From the NCBI RefSeq assembly GCF_020463795.1, contig NZ_CP080025.1:3407501-3471500 (forward strand): a DNA stretch of 64,000 bases, given 5' to 3'. The stretch comes from Echinicola marina. GTDB lineage: Bacteria > Bacteroidota > Bacteroidia > Cytophagales > Cyclobacteriaceae. The notes beneath the pieces are model-generated. The model was not told the origin of the DNA. It saw nothing but the letters and a program-made list of their open reading frames with translations, and made no database searches. This document shows positions 46,675-56,147 of the stretch, one piece after another. The translations under genes were made by a program, and so were the position numbers. Within the stretch, counting starts at the first letter, position 1. Each line of letters opens with the position of its first letter.

Positions 46675-49167
46675 TTATTCTTCGCTGCAAATTGGCCTTA
46701 ACCATTCAAGACTTTCATTACCAATGGGGGAGCCAGCAGGGGCGGGAAGCGGATCAAGCACCTGGACTTTTTCTTTGGGTGCTTTGTGCATTTGAGCTAC
46801 AATAGCCTCACAATATTCATAATGGGCCCTTTGTGAGCTATTGGTAAGTGAAGCACTCATTTTTTGGATTAATTTTTCTATTTCAAAATATGCAATACTT
46901 CTGGCCTGAGCACTTGCGGCATTGTCCTGGGATAGTTGGATTAATTTCTGCAATAATAATTTTTCGGTCATCCTTTTTATTTCCCCTTCGTAACTGACTT
47001 CTCCTGAAAGGCCATCCAAATAATTGATGAGCTGTTCTATTAACCCCTCTAATCCGGGCAGGGAATTGTCCATGGCATGTTGATTGACCAATCTTGATGC
47101 CCTTTGAGGGTTGAACAGAAGAGAAAGGCTGAGATCAGCTGCGACCTGAGGAGCTGCCATTGGGTCAAAGGTGAGGCCTGTTTTACCACTGAAGGTTTCT
47201 TGAGGATTGGCCCGGTATCCATAAGGTCTTGGTGGAATCAATTCCAATATTTTTTCAGGGACCTTTAAGTTTTCAGGGGATAGGGTCGCTATAATCGACT
47301 CAATGGCCTCTTTCTGTTCTTTGGCTGGCACCGTTACTACTGGTTTTTCCTTATTTCCACGTAACCAATAGGAATAATTGACTCCTGCGATCACTTTGGA
47401 TACGGCTTCTACTTGGTACCGGTGGAATAGGTACATGGGAACAAAGACTTCCTCTATTGTGGCTAATGGCTCACCCATTTTGATTTTACTCTCATCAAAA
47501 TCAGCCAAAACCAAAGCCCTTATTTTCATTACCTGGTTTAACTCTTCTACTGCATCTTTTCCATTATCCCATAAATGGGTTGCGGGATGGGCACTTCCTG
47601 CGGGTCTGGCATCTTGGTCTGAGAGGAAATCCAAGCCTTCTTTTCTATAATCTTCCACCATTTTTTGGATGGCAGCTTTTTCATTTTGGCCTTCAGGGAA
47701 TTCGGTATAGGCCATTTGAATGGCTACTTTGTCCCATTCACCAATCCCTTCAGCATAAGCATCAGAGATATCCAGTTTTTTTCCTTTAAGTTTGACACTA
47801 GGATGAGGGTAGTCCATTACAGAAGCCCGGTTTTGTGAGCTTGCTATATAATTATGGGGCAAACCCAAAGTGTGTCCCACCTCATGAGCTGCCAATTGGC
47901 GCATCCTTGCCAATGCCATGTCCAACATGGCTTCATCTTTTACTTCGCCTGTTTCTAGGTAATTGGCTATAAGTCCTTGGGCAATGAGAAAATCCTGTCT
48001 TACCCTTAGGGAGCCAAGGGTGACTTTTCCTTTGATGATTTCACCAGTCCTTGGGTCAGTGATGCCTCCTCCATAGGACCATCCACGAGTAGATCGGTGC
48101 ACCCACTGGACTAAATTATAGCGGATATCCATGGGGTCTGCATCTTCGGGAAGTAGCTTAACTTGGAAGGCATTGATAAAACCTGCGGATTCAAAAGCTT
48201 CAGCCCACCATTGGGTGCCTTCCATCAAGGCTGTACGGATTGGCTCAGGTGTTCCCGGATCGATATAGTAAATAATAGGTTCTTTTACCTCACTGGGGGC
48301 TGGGCCTGGGGTTACCTTTTCAAGCCTATGGCGTCGAATATATCTCTTGACGATGGATTCATTGATGGGGCTGGCAAAATCATAAAAACTTACCTGATTT
48401 ACACCAGCTCTGGGATCAAATTCCCTAGGAGTATATCCATCATCAGGGAGTTCCACAAATGAGTGGTGCATCCTCAATGTCACCGCATCTGGACTTGGTG
48501 TGACACTTCTTAAATAACCACCCGCTTGAGCGCCTGTTAGGGTAATGATGGCCTCTATTTCTGTGTTTTTAGGAAATGCTTTGGTCCTTTCCAAATAAAC
48601 TGCCGAACGGCTCTTGTCTACTTTATAATTACCTTGGTTATTTCTACTGATTGATTGGGCAGCGTCAATAGCATCTCGAAGGACAAAGTCAGTCACATCC
48701 ACTAGGTAGTGTTCGTTGGTTTGGGCAGAAAGCTCAAATCCCCAAAGTACAGATTTAGCAAATGATTCTTCGACGGCTTTTTGTTCCATGGGATTATCCG
48801 TATTGGCCCGATAATCATAATTGCTCTCAGTCATCAATATTTTATTTCCAGATTTATTGAAACTTACCACATGGGAGCCACCGAGTCTTCCTCTGTCCAA
48901 ACCAATATCATTTGACCCTAAACCAGCGGCTAAGGAGGGGTAATAGAGGATTTCTTTATCTAGGGCAGTGATTTCAAGATAAATCTTACCACTTGCATCA
49001 TCCCAGTACAAGGGGTAAAAACCGTCTTGATTGACCATGTTTTCAGTAAAGGAAGAAATCGTTGGCAATGGTTTTTGTTGTGCAGCTAGTTGATTCACCC
49101 TAGTGAGAAAGACAAAGAGAGCTATTAGCAGTAGGGTTTTTTCTGGTTTAATCTTCATAGTATTCAT
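46675..49167 (-). CDS. Exported zinc metalloprotease (DUF5117/DUF5118, metzincin-like)
   Basis: The 830-residue protein has a signal peptide (NQLAAQ). Residues about 40-290 correspond to the DUF5118/DUF5117 region (GLDRGRLGGSHVVSF). The zinc motif AAHEVGHTLGLPHN (His428, Glu429, His432, His438) is a full HExxHxxGxxH metzincin site. The C-terminal half contains a DUF4953-like region. It is presumably periplasmic or surface-bound and degrades proteins; with DPP IV-like and DUF885 proteins next door it forms a peptidase group. Confidence 0.9.
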   Translation of the reverse strand: MNTMKIKPEKTLLLIALFVFLTRVNQLAAQQKPLPTISSFTENMVNQDGFYPLYWDDASGKIYLEITALDKEILYYPSLAAGLGSNDIGLDRGRLGGSHVVSFNKSGNKILMTESNYDYRANTDNPMEQKAVEESFAKSVLWGFELSAQTNEHYLVDVTDFVLRDAIDAAQSISRNNQGNYKVDKSRSAVYLERTKAFPKNTEIEAIITLTGAQAGGYLRSVTPSPDAVTLRMHHSFVELPDDGYTPREFDPRAGVNQVSFYDFASPINESIVKRYIRRHRLEKVTPGPAPSEVKEPIIYYIDPGTPEPIRTALMEGTQWWAEAFESAGFINAFQVKLLPEDADPMDIRYNLVQWVHRSTRGWSYGGGITDPRTGEIIKGKVTLGSLRVRQDFLIAQGLIANYLETGEVKDEAMLDMALARMRQLAAHEVGHTLGLPHNYIASSQNRASVMDYPHPSVKLKGKKLDISDAYAEGIGEWDKVAIQMAYTEFPEGQNEKAAIQKMVEDYRKEGLDFLSDQDARPAGSAHPATHLWDNGKDAVEELNQVMKIRALVLADFDESKIKMGEPLATIEEVFVPMYLFHRYQVEAVSKVIAGVNYSYWLRGNKEKPVVTVPAKEQKEAIESIIATLSPENLKVPEKILELIPPRPYGYRANPQETFSGKTGLTFDPMAAPQVAADLSLSLLFNPQRASRLVNQHAMDNSLPGLEGLIEQLINYLDGLSGEVSYEGEIKRMTEKLLLQKLIQLSQDNAASAQARSIAYFEIEKLIQKMSASLTNSSQRAHYEYCEAIVAQMHKAPKEKVQVLDPLPAPAGSPIGNESLEWLRPICSEE

Positions 49168-49689
49168 TAGTGATGATGTGAAATGGTTAAAAATTTAAGC
49201 AGGCCATTTGGGTAGATAGGTGTACCGAAAATAATAATGAAAGGAGCGTTTCCTCTATACTTGTGAATATAATAATATCTGATTATCCGCAATGATGCCA
49301 GTAACCTTAAATCCTTTGCTTAAGTGGTCGGGAGTTTGAAGACTGAAGACCGAAGGAGTTGATGTTTTAATTAAAACGAACATTTCGATTCGCTTTTAAC
49401 TTTTACTGGTGCAATTGCGGATATACATATAATAATAAATAAAAATCAATAATTGACCATGATTAATGGTCTGTACGGCTGTATATTTTTGTAAAAGAAC
49501 GCTTAGGCTATATGGTTGAAGGTTTATTGAGGGGCTATGGTAGTAGATATCCGAATAGAGGAAAGAAGAGCACTTTTAAATAATAGAATAGTTAACCCTG
49601 TATCAGTATTGGTTAGTTTGGTGAAATAGGTTAAGCTAAGATTATTATAAGTTGTATGGTGTAAATTTGTAATATTAAACCTCTTTTTT
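49168..49689. other. AT-rich divergent intergenic region
   Basis: This 522-bp gap separates the divergent metalloprotease and S9 peptidase genes. TAAATTTG at 49662-49669 matches the Bacteroidota -7 element (TAnnTTTG) and lies 20 bp before the S9 start, but no TTTG is seen at the expected distance upstream. I see no gene. Confidence 0.45.
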
Positions 49690-51924
49690 ATGATAAAAAG
49701 ATATTTGTATTGTTTGATCCTTGGTACTTTACTCAGTCATGGATTGTTTGCTCAGGGTACACTCAAAGACTATAAAAGTGCTGCAGAGGTAAAGAAAGCT
49801 TTTTCGAAAGTTTATTATGCGCCCGGTAAGTTTAACTGGATTGATGATAGTCAAGATTTTTGGTATTCCATGAAAACTAAAAACGGTACTGAATATATCA
49901 GAGTGAAGCCAGAAAGTACCAGTAAAGGTCCCTTGTTTGATCAGCAAGATTTGAGCGAGAAGTTGAATAAGGAACTGAAAGATACGCTAAAAGCCTTCCA
50001 TCTGCCTATTAAGGAACTTAAGGTGGCGAATAAAGGGACCTTGCTTGAATTTCAGGTAAAGAGATTTTATTGGAAGTATGATTTGCAAAATGGTGATCTA
50101 AAAAAAGGAGATGCCATAAATGAGGAGAATAAGGGCTACTGGGGAAACAGATGGGATGAGCGTAAAGGAGATCCAGTGCAATCACCAGATGGTAGTCAGG
50201 AGGCATTTATTAGAGAAAATAATATTTGGGTCAAAGACCTGAAAAATGGTGAGCTGACCCAACTGAGTTTTGATGGCTCTCCTGGAGAGTTTTATGCAGC
50301 ATCACTTAAATGGTCACCAGATGGAGAAAAATTAGCCACTTATAAAGTGCGACCTGCACCTGTACGAAAATTAACTTTGATATCTTCTGCTCCTGTAGGA
50401 CAGCTACAGCCCTCCATAGAAACAAGAGATTATGTAAAACCGGGGGATGCCCTGCCTGTTAAGCAGCCTGTTTTGATTCATGTGGAATCTCAACAGTGCT
50501 TGCCTATAAAAACAGATCTAATAGATCATCAGTTTTCCCTTTCAGGCATCAGATGGCGTGAAGATAGCCGGGCATTTACTTTTGAATACAATCAAAGGGG
50601 ACACCAAGTGTATAGGGTGTTGGAGGTTAATGCTGAGGATGCTTCTATCAGGACCTTAATTGAGGAAAGAAGTGAGACCTTTATCCATTATAGTGGGAAG
50701 AAATTTCGCAAGGATCTTGCAGACGGGAAGGAAATTATTTGGGCTTCAGAACGTGATGGTTGGAATCATTTGTATTTGTATGATGGGGAAACTGGGAAGG
50801 TTAAAAGACAAATTACCAAAGGATCTTGGGTGGTCAGAGAGGTGCTGCATATAGATGAAGAAGCGCGGAAGATATTCTTTTTGGCCAGTGGTTTAAAAAA
50901 TGGGGAAGATCCCTATCATCTTCACCTGTGCAGCATCAGTTTGGACAAAGATGATTTTAGGCAGTTGAGCCAGGAAAAGGCCAATCACCAGATAAGCCTT
51001 TCTCCTGATAAAAAGTATTTTGTCGATCATTATTCCCGCCAGGATATGCCTGCAGTTACTGTACTCAAAAGCTTAGAGAGTGGAGATAAGGTCATGGATT
51101 TGGAAAAAGCTGATATCAGCGAAATTGAAAAAGAAGGATGGAAAGCCCCCGAGATTTTTTCTGCCAAGGGAAGGGATGGGAAAACGGATATCTGGGGATT
51201 GATTATCAAACCAAGAAATTTTGATCCTAAAAAGTCCTATCCAGTAATCGAGTATATCTATGCGGGTCCGCATGACTCTTTTGTGCCCAAATCATTTGCC
51301 CCCAATTATCGTGGTTTGAATGAATTGGCTGAATTGGGTTTTATAGTAGTTCAAATAGATGGAATGGGTACTTCCAATCGTTCCAAAGCCTTCCATGATG
51401 TTTGCTGGAAGAATCTGAAGGATGCGGGCTTTCCAGATAGGAAACTATGGTTGAAGGCAGCAGCTAAGAGCCGGCCTTATATGGATTTGGAAAGGGTGGG
51501 GATTTTTGGGACCTCTGCTGGAGGTCAAAGCTCAACCGGAGCCTTATTATTCCATCCGGAATTTTATAAAGTGGCTGTTTCTTCCTGTGGTTGCCATGAC
51601 AACCGGATGGATAAAATCTGGTGGAATGAGCAATGGATGGGCTATCCAATAGGAGAGCATTATGCAGCATGTTCCAATGTGGTCAATGCAGGTAATTTGG
51701 AAGGAAAACTACTCTTGATTGTCGGAGAAATGGATGATAATGTAGATCCTTCGTCCACTTATCAATTGGTAGATGAATTGATTAAAAATGATAAGGATTT
51801 TGAGTTTTTGATGGTGCCTGGTATGGGACATAGCTCAGGAGGAAGTTATGGAGAGCATAAGCGAAGGGACTTTTTTGTAGAACATCTACTTGGGGTTGAA
51901 CCACCAGCTTGGAGTAGTTTTTAA
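49690..51924 (+). CDS. Exported S9 family peptidase, dipeptidyl-peptidase IV-like
   Basis: The 744-residue protein has a signal peptide (HGLFAQ), an N-terminal propeller (SPDGSQEAFIRENNIWVKDL; WASERDGWNHLYLYD) and an alpha/beta-hydrolase domain with Ser609 in FGTSAGGQ, Asp683 in GEMDDNVDP and His714 in GMGHSS. DPP IV-type enzymes remove X-Pro or X-Ala dipeptides from peptide N-termini, which suits proline-rich substrates. A terminator follows. Confidence 0.9.
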   Translation: MIKRYLYCLILGTLLSHGLFAQGTLKDYKSAAEVKKAFSKVYYAPGKFNWIDDSQDFWYSMKTKNGTEYIRVKPESTSKGPLFDQQDLSEKLNKELKDTLKAFHLPIKELKVANKGTLLEFQVKRFYWKYDLQNGDLKKGDAINEENKGYWGNRWDERKGDPVQSPDGSQEAFIRENNIWVKDLKNGELTQLSFDGSPGEFYAASLKWSPDGEKLATYKVRPAPVRKLTLISSAPVGQLQPSIETRDYVKPGDALPVKQPVLIHVESQQCLPIKTDLIDHQFSLSGIRWREDSRAFTFEYNQRGHQVYRVLEVNAEDASIRTLIEERSETFIHYSGKKFRKDLADGKEIIWASERDGWNHLYLYDGETGKVKRQITKGSWVVREVLHIDEEARKIFFLASGLKNGEDPYHLHLCSISLDKDDFRQLSQEKANHQISLSPDKKYFVDHYSRQDMPAVTVLKSLESGDKVMDLEKADISEIEKEGWKAPEIFSAKGRDGKTDIWGLIIKPRNFDPKKSYPVIEYIYAGPHDSFVPKSFAPNYRGLNELAELGFIVVQIDGMGTSNRSKAFHDVCWKNLKDAGFPDRKLWLKAAAKSRPYMDLERVGIFGTSAGGQSSTGALLFHPEFYKVAVSSCGCHDNRMDKIWWNEQWMGYPIGEHYAACSNVVNAGNLEGKLLLIVGEMDDNVDPSSTYQLVDELIKNDKDFEFLMVPGMGHSSGGSYGEHKRRDFFVEHLLGVEPPAWSSF

Positions 51925-52229
51925 TTAAATCAATTTTGGAATTACTATACCTGAATTACTGGTGAATTCAGGGAATGGAGATGAATTTTAGAACAGGCTA
52001 TGCTAGTGTATGGCCTGTTTTTTTGCGAATCTGTTCTACGATGAAATGAGCCTAGCAATACAAAAGGCAATTAAAATCATGTACATTGATTTCTCTGATA
52101 GTCTTAATTGTGTATTTTTTGTATATTTATTGCGTTAATAAATAAAATATTTCAATAAGATTGACCAGTTGATTAATTAATATTGGGAATATAATTGATG
52201 GCTTTTTTATAAATCAAAATATTAAATAA
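51925..52229. other. Intergenic region with terminator and nagB upstream sequence
   Basis: The first 100 bp hold the terminator at 51992-52024. The remaining AT-rich 200 bp should contain the nagB promoter; a TATTTTTTG stretch near 52112 resembles a -7 element imperfectly. No other gene is seen. Confidence 0.45.
51992..52024 (+). terminator. Intrinsic terminator after the S9 peptidase
   Basis: AACAGGC (51992-51998) pairs with GCCTGTT (52013-52019), followed by an uninterrupted T-run to 52024. Confidence 0.85.
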
Positions 52230-53060
52230 ATGAGGCTTCTAATCCAGAATAACTATGATTTGCTATCGAAGTGGGTAGCAAATTATATTGCAGACAAAAT
52301 CAATGCGCATCAAAAAAAGCATAGCAGACCATTTGTGCTAGGTTTGCCTACAGGATCTTCTCCGATCGGTACATATAAGGAACTGGCAGCATTGAACAAG
52401 AGTGGTAAGCTTAGCTTCAAAAATGTCATTACTTTCAATATGGACGAATATGTAGCATTGGAAGAGACTCATCCTGAAAGTTATCATTCCTTTATGTTCA
52501 AGCATTTCTTTGATCATATTGATATTCCTAAGGAGAACATTAATATTTTGGATGGTAATGCGGAAGATTTAAGCTTGGAATGTGAAAAATATGAAGCGAA
52601 GATCAAAGAAGTAGGAGGGATTGATTTGTTCTTGGGTGGAATAGGAACTGATGGGCATATCGCCTTTAATGAACCCGGCTCCTCACTGTCTTCCAGAACG
52701 AGGGTAAAAACGCTGAACACAGAAACCAGAATGGTCAATTCAAGATTTTTTGAAAATGATATCAATAAGGTGCCGAAGTTAGCCCTGACGGTGGGAGTGG
52801 GGACTGTAATGGATGCAAAGGAAGTAGTGGTGATCGTGAGTGGACATCAAAAAGCCCGGGCATTGCATAAGGCTGTAGAGGGAGGCGTTTCCCATATGTG
52901 GACCTTAAGTGCTTTGCAGTTGCATAATAAATCCATGATTGTATGTGATGAGGAAGCAACTATAGACTTGAAAGTGGGGACTTATAAATACTTCAAGGAT
53001 ATAGAAAAACATAATATTGAACCTACCAAGGATAAGGAAACTGATCAGTATTTGTATTAA
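52230..53060 (+). CDS. nagB: Glucosamine-6-phosphate deaminase
   Basis: The 276-residue cytosolic enzyme aligns along its length with Escherichia coli NagB (266 residues). [23 protein letters not shown] with Asp72, and [15 protein letters not shown] with Asp141, His143 and Glu148 carry the known catalytic residues. It converts glucosamine-6-phosphate to fructose-6-phosphate and ammonia, feeding amino sugars into glycolysis. It is monocistronic by appearance and flanked by peptidase genes, so its link to them is not clear. Confidence 0.97.
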   Translation: MRLLIQNNYDLLSKWVANYIADKINAHQKKHSRPFVLGLPTGSSPIGTYKELAALNKSGKLSFKNVITFNMDEYVALEETHPESYHSFMFKHFFDHIDIPKENINILDGNAEDLSLECEKYEAKIKEVGGIDLFLGGIGTDGHIAFNEPGSSLSSRTRVKTLNTETRMVNSRFFENDINKVPKLALTVGVGTVMDAKEVVVIVSGHQKARALHKAVEGGVSHMWTLSALQLHNKSMIVCDEEATIDLKVGTYKYFKDIEKHNIEPTKDKETDQYLY

Positions 53061-53123
53061 TAGTTAACTTAGTGTGTTTCCCTATATGCTGCTTCATCTA
53101 TAATAATTAAGTGGCTGATACAC

Positions 53124-53218
53124 TTTTTGTCATTGGTACGATAGGAGAAATCTCTTGATTTTTCACTTCCAGAAATCAATCATTTGAGATTCTTCCTATC
53201 GCCAAAATGACACAAAAA
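53124..53218. terminator. Long imperfect hairpin between convergent genes
   Basis: The left arm 53124-53154 and right arm 53186-53218 are complementary with a few bulges (TTTTTGT..CATT, CGATAGGA..ATCTC against GAGAT..TCCTATCG, AATG..ACAAAAA). TTGATTT (53155-53161) pairs with AAATCAA (53173-53179) inside. T-runs at both outer ends suit bidirectional termination between nagB and the DUF885 gene. Confidence 0.75.
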
Positions 53219-53264
53219 TCAGGTTAACCAGAAAGCTATTTTTTGTTTCAAGTAATTGATCTTT

Positions 53265-54953
53265 TTAGTCCTTTAAAAATTCCCACTGGGTTTTATGGTT
53301 TTTGGATAATGTCTCGTTTTTCATCCTGGCCCTGATGAGTTCCACTGGGATGGCATTTTGACTGAGAACCTTATCATGAAATTCCTTTTCGCTCATGTTG
53401 CCATTATCGACTAATTCTTGTTTTAAAGAGTAGAACTGAAGTCCGCCGACCATATAGGCAATTTGGTACAATGGGCCATAATTCCCTTCAAAGGACCTTC
53501 TCACTTCGGCTTCAGCATTGGCATATTCATGGCCTACCTTCTCTACCAAAAAGTCAATACACTGCTGAGGACTCATATTTCCCAAGTGGTAATTTAGGGA
53601 AAAAATGATCCTGGCACATCGGTGCATCCTCCAGAATAGCATGCCGATTTTGTCTTCTGTATTTCTAGGGAAATCCTTTTCCCATAGGTTCATTTCCCAA
53701 TATAAGGCCCATCCTTCCATCCAAAAGGGCGTATAAAACAGTCTCCTGTGTGGCTTGTGTCTTTGCATCATAAAACCTTGCAGGTGATGTCCTGGGATAA
53801 TTTCATGGTGTACAACGGCACGCGAAAAATGCGGGTTGTTTCCTCTCATGCTCATCATCTTATCTTCATGGCTCATTTCAGCAGTAGGATAGGAGATAAG
53901 AATGGTCTCTCCGCCCAAAAAGAAGGGGCTTACCTTTTGTCTTTCTGCTGACATCATTTTGGTTCTCCAAACTTCCTTGGCCAACTCTGGAATGGTAATC
54001 AGGTCATGCTTTTCCACATATTCTGTGGCTTCAACCACCATATTAGCTACATCTTCAGGCCACTGTCCAGCAGGAACATAGGTGTTTTTGACATGTTCAA
54101 GGGCTGCTTTCCAGTCTTTTTCATAGCCTAGCTCTTCAGATGCTTTGAGCATTTCCTTTTCACACCAGGCAAATTGTTTTTCTGCTTCAGCTATCAATTC
54201 TTCAGCAGTATAAGGAATCAGCTCAAATTCCAGCTCTTTCTGTATGGCCTCTGCTCCAATAGGATGACCTATGATGCCACTGCCATCATCTTTGATGCTG
54301 GTGTTTTTAAAGTTTTTCTCCAAAAGGTCAGCATAAGCTTTTAGGTTTTTGTCCAGCTTTTCCCAAGGCTGGGCCACCCACCAAGTGAATACTGGGTCAT
54401 AGCCATTATAAAAATCATACGATTCCTGCAATTCATGTTGAAGGGATCTTACGCTCTTGGCTGCCAAATCTGCTTTTTGCCAACTATCGTAAGGCTCGCT
54501 TTTTAGGGCTTCCGATTTTTTGTCGATTGCCTGGCTGGCCGCTGTGAATTGTTCTGCGATGGCCTTGGCATCTGGTTTTGTGGCTCTTCTTCTGTTGACA
54601 TAAAATGCTTGCAGTTCAGTGCTAAAGTCCAATACCCCGCTGATCTCCTTGAATTTTCCGTGATCTTCTCGATGAAAATAAAGTTGCTTCTCCAAATAGT
54701 TCTTAAAGGCCAAGTAATCAATTTTATCATCAGGACTTAATGTACCATAATTGATGGACTCTACTTTTTGAAGCCATTGATGATAAAAGCGATCCATTCT
54801 TTGAAAGTACTCTTCACTGAGGTGATTGCTGTATTTCCTGTTCAGGGCAGAACGATCCGCCTGGAAGCTCATAATGGGCTCGTAAAGTGCATTGGCTTTG
54901 ATCAAAAGAGGGAAAAAGAGCAATGATAGTAATATTAAAGCTTGTTTCATCAT
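53265..54953 (-). CDS. Exported DUF885 family protein, putative metallopeptidase
   Basis: The protein of about 562 residues starts MMKQALIL with a signal peptide ending near LIKANA. The DUF885 motif HHEIIPGHHLQGFMMQ carries the HExxPGHxxQ metal-binding pattern. KIGMLFWRMHRCARIIFSLN and the C-terminal YMVGGLQFYSLKQE are also family blocks. Members are thought to be carboxypeptidase-like or oligopeptidase-like enzymes. I chose ATG 54953 because the longer frame starts at a TTG (54968). Confidence 0.85.
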   Translation of the reverse strand: MMKQALILLSLLFFPLLIKANALYEPIMSFQADRSALNRKYSNHLSEEYFQRMDRFYHQWLQKVESINYGTLSPDDKIDYLAFKNYLEKQLYFHREDHGKFKEISGVLDFSTELQAFYVNRRRATKPDAKAIAEQFTAASQAIDKKSEALKSEPYDSWQKADLAAKSVRSLQHELQESYDFYNGYDPVFTWWVAQPWEKLDKNLKAYADLLEKNFKNTSIKDDGSGIIGHPIGAEAIQKELEFELIPYTAEELIAEAEKQFAWCEKEMLKASEELGYEKDWKAALEHVKNTYVPAGQWPEDVANMVVEATEYVEKHDLITIPELAKEVWRTKMMSAERQKVSPFFLGGETILISYPTAEMSHEDKMMSMRGNNPHFSRAVVHHEIIPGHHLQGFMMQRHKPHRRLFYTPFWMEGWALYWEMNLWEKDFPRNTEDKIGMLFWRMHRCARIIFSLNYHLGNMSPQQCIDFLVEKVGHEYANAEAEVRRSFEGNYGPLYQIAYMVGGLQFYSLKQELVDNGNMSEKEFHDKVLSQNAIPVELIRARMKNETLSKNHKTQWEFLKD

Positions 54954-55226
54954 GTCAAATAGGCTCAATTAAATTCAAAATATTATTTGTGCTTCAAAAA
55001 ATTATCCGCTTGCAAAGGTTGTGTTAGGGGTTCAAAAATGTATTATTTTTTCATTGGATAAAAGAATGGATTAGAATTTCTTAGCAATAGTTTAAATTCA
55101 AATGTTTTGGCCATACTTTATAGTAATGTGAATCCAGTATTAGCTCAGGGAATATTGTATTACTAATCACTAATTTGGTGCAATATTCTCATTGGTCGGG
55201 ATACTAACTTTGTCACAAACATAAAC

Positions 55227-56147
55227 TTGAAGACTATGAATTGGAATGGCGTTTTTCCTGCAGTGACTACGAAGTTTCATGCTGATGGCAGCATTGATTA
55301 TGATACTTTTTTCTTGAATCTTGAGGCACAGCTTGAAGGAGGTGTAAAAGGGGTGATCTTAGGTGGTACACTTGGTGAGTCCAGTGTGTTGGAAGATGAG
55401 GAGAAAATTGAATTGACGCAAAGAACTGTTGAAAAGCTGGCTGGCAGGGTGCCTGTGATTTTGAATATAGCAGAGGGTTCAACCGCAAAGGCGATTCAAT
55501 GGGCTCAGAAAGCAGAAAAGCTGGGGGTGGAAGCCTTGATGTTATTGCCTCCGATGAGATACCCGTCAGATCACAGAGAGACAGTTGCTTATTTCAAAGC
55601 CGTAGCAGATGCTACTTCCCTTCCAATCATGATCTATAATAATCCTGTGGATTATAAAACTTATGTCACTTTGGAGATGTTTGAGGAATTGGCTGCATGT
55701 GATAATATACAGGCAGTGAAGGAGTCTACACGCGATGTATCCAATGTGACCAGGATGAAAACGAAATTTGGAGATAGGTACAAAATACTTTGTGGCGTAG
55801 ATACTTTGACCATGGAAAGTGTTTTGATGGGAGCTGATGGACTAGTAGCTGGATTGGTTTGTGCTTTCCCTAAGGAAACTGTCGTGCTATTTGATTTGAT
55901 CAAAGCAAGGAAAATAGATGAAGCATTAGAAATTTATAGATGGTTCCTTCCTCTCTTGGAATTGGATATTCATCCTAAATTGGTACAATACATTAAGCTG
56001 GCCGAGCAAATGGTAGGCTTGGGTACAGAAAATGTACGTGCGCCTAGATTGACTTTGATCGGTGAGGAAAGAGAAAGAATTGAAAAGATAATCCAAACTG
56101 GTATAGATAACAGACCAGCACTAGCATCTTTAAAAACAAGCGTATAA
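55227..56147 (+). CDS. DHDPS-family 1-pyrroline-4-hydroxy-2-carboxylate deaminase (hydroxyproline pathway)
   Basis: The 306-residue class I aldolase-type protein has GGTLGESSVLEDEEK (46-60), Tyr137 in IMIYNNPVDY and the Schiff-base Lys165 in AVKESTRD, all typical of the DapA superfamily. Its overlap by one base with an aldehyde dehydrogenase and the nearby hydroxyproline epimerase and D-amino-acid dehydrogenase indicate the deaminase that turns pyrroline-4-hydroxy-2-carboxylate into 2-oxoglutarate semialdehyde. Family certain, specific step inferred from context. TAACTTTG shortly upstream resembles a -7 element. Confidence 0.88.
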   Translation: MKTMNWNGVFPAVTTKFHADGSIDYDTFFLNLEAQLEGGVKGVILGGTLGESSVLEDEEKIELTQRTVEKLAGRVPVILNIAEGSTAKAIQWAQKAEKLGVEALMLLPPMRYPSDHRETVAYFKAVADATSLPIMIYNNPVDYKTYVTLEMFEELAACDNIQAVKESTRDVSNVTRMKTKFGDRYKILCGVDTLTMESVLMGADGLVAGLVCAFPKETVVLFDLIKARKIDEALEIYRWFLPLLELDIHPKLVQYIKLAEQMVGLGTENVRAPRLTLIGEERERIEKIIQTGIDNRPALASLKTSV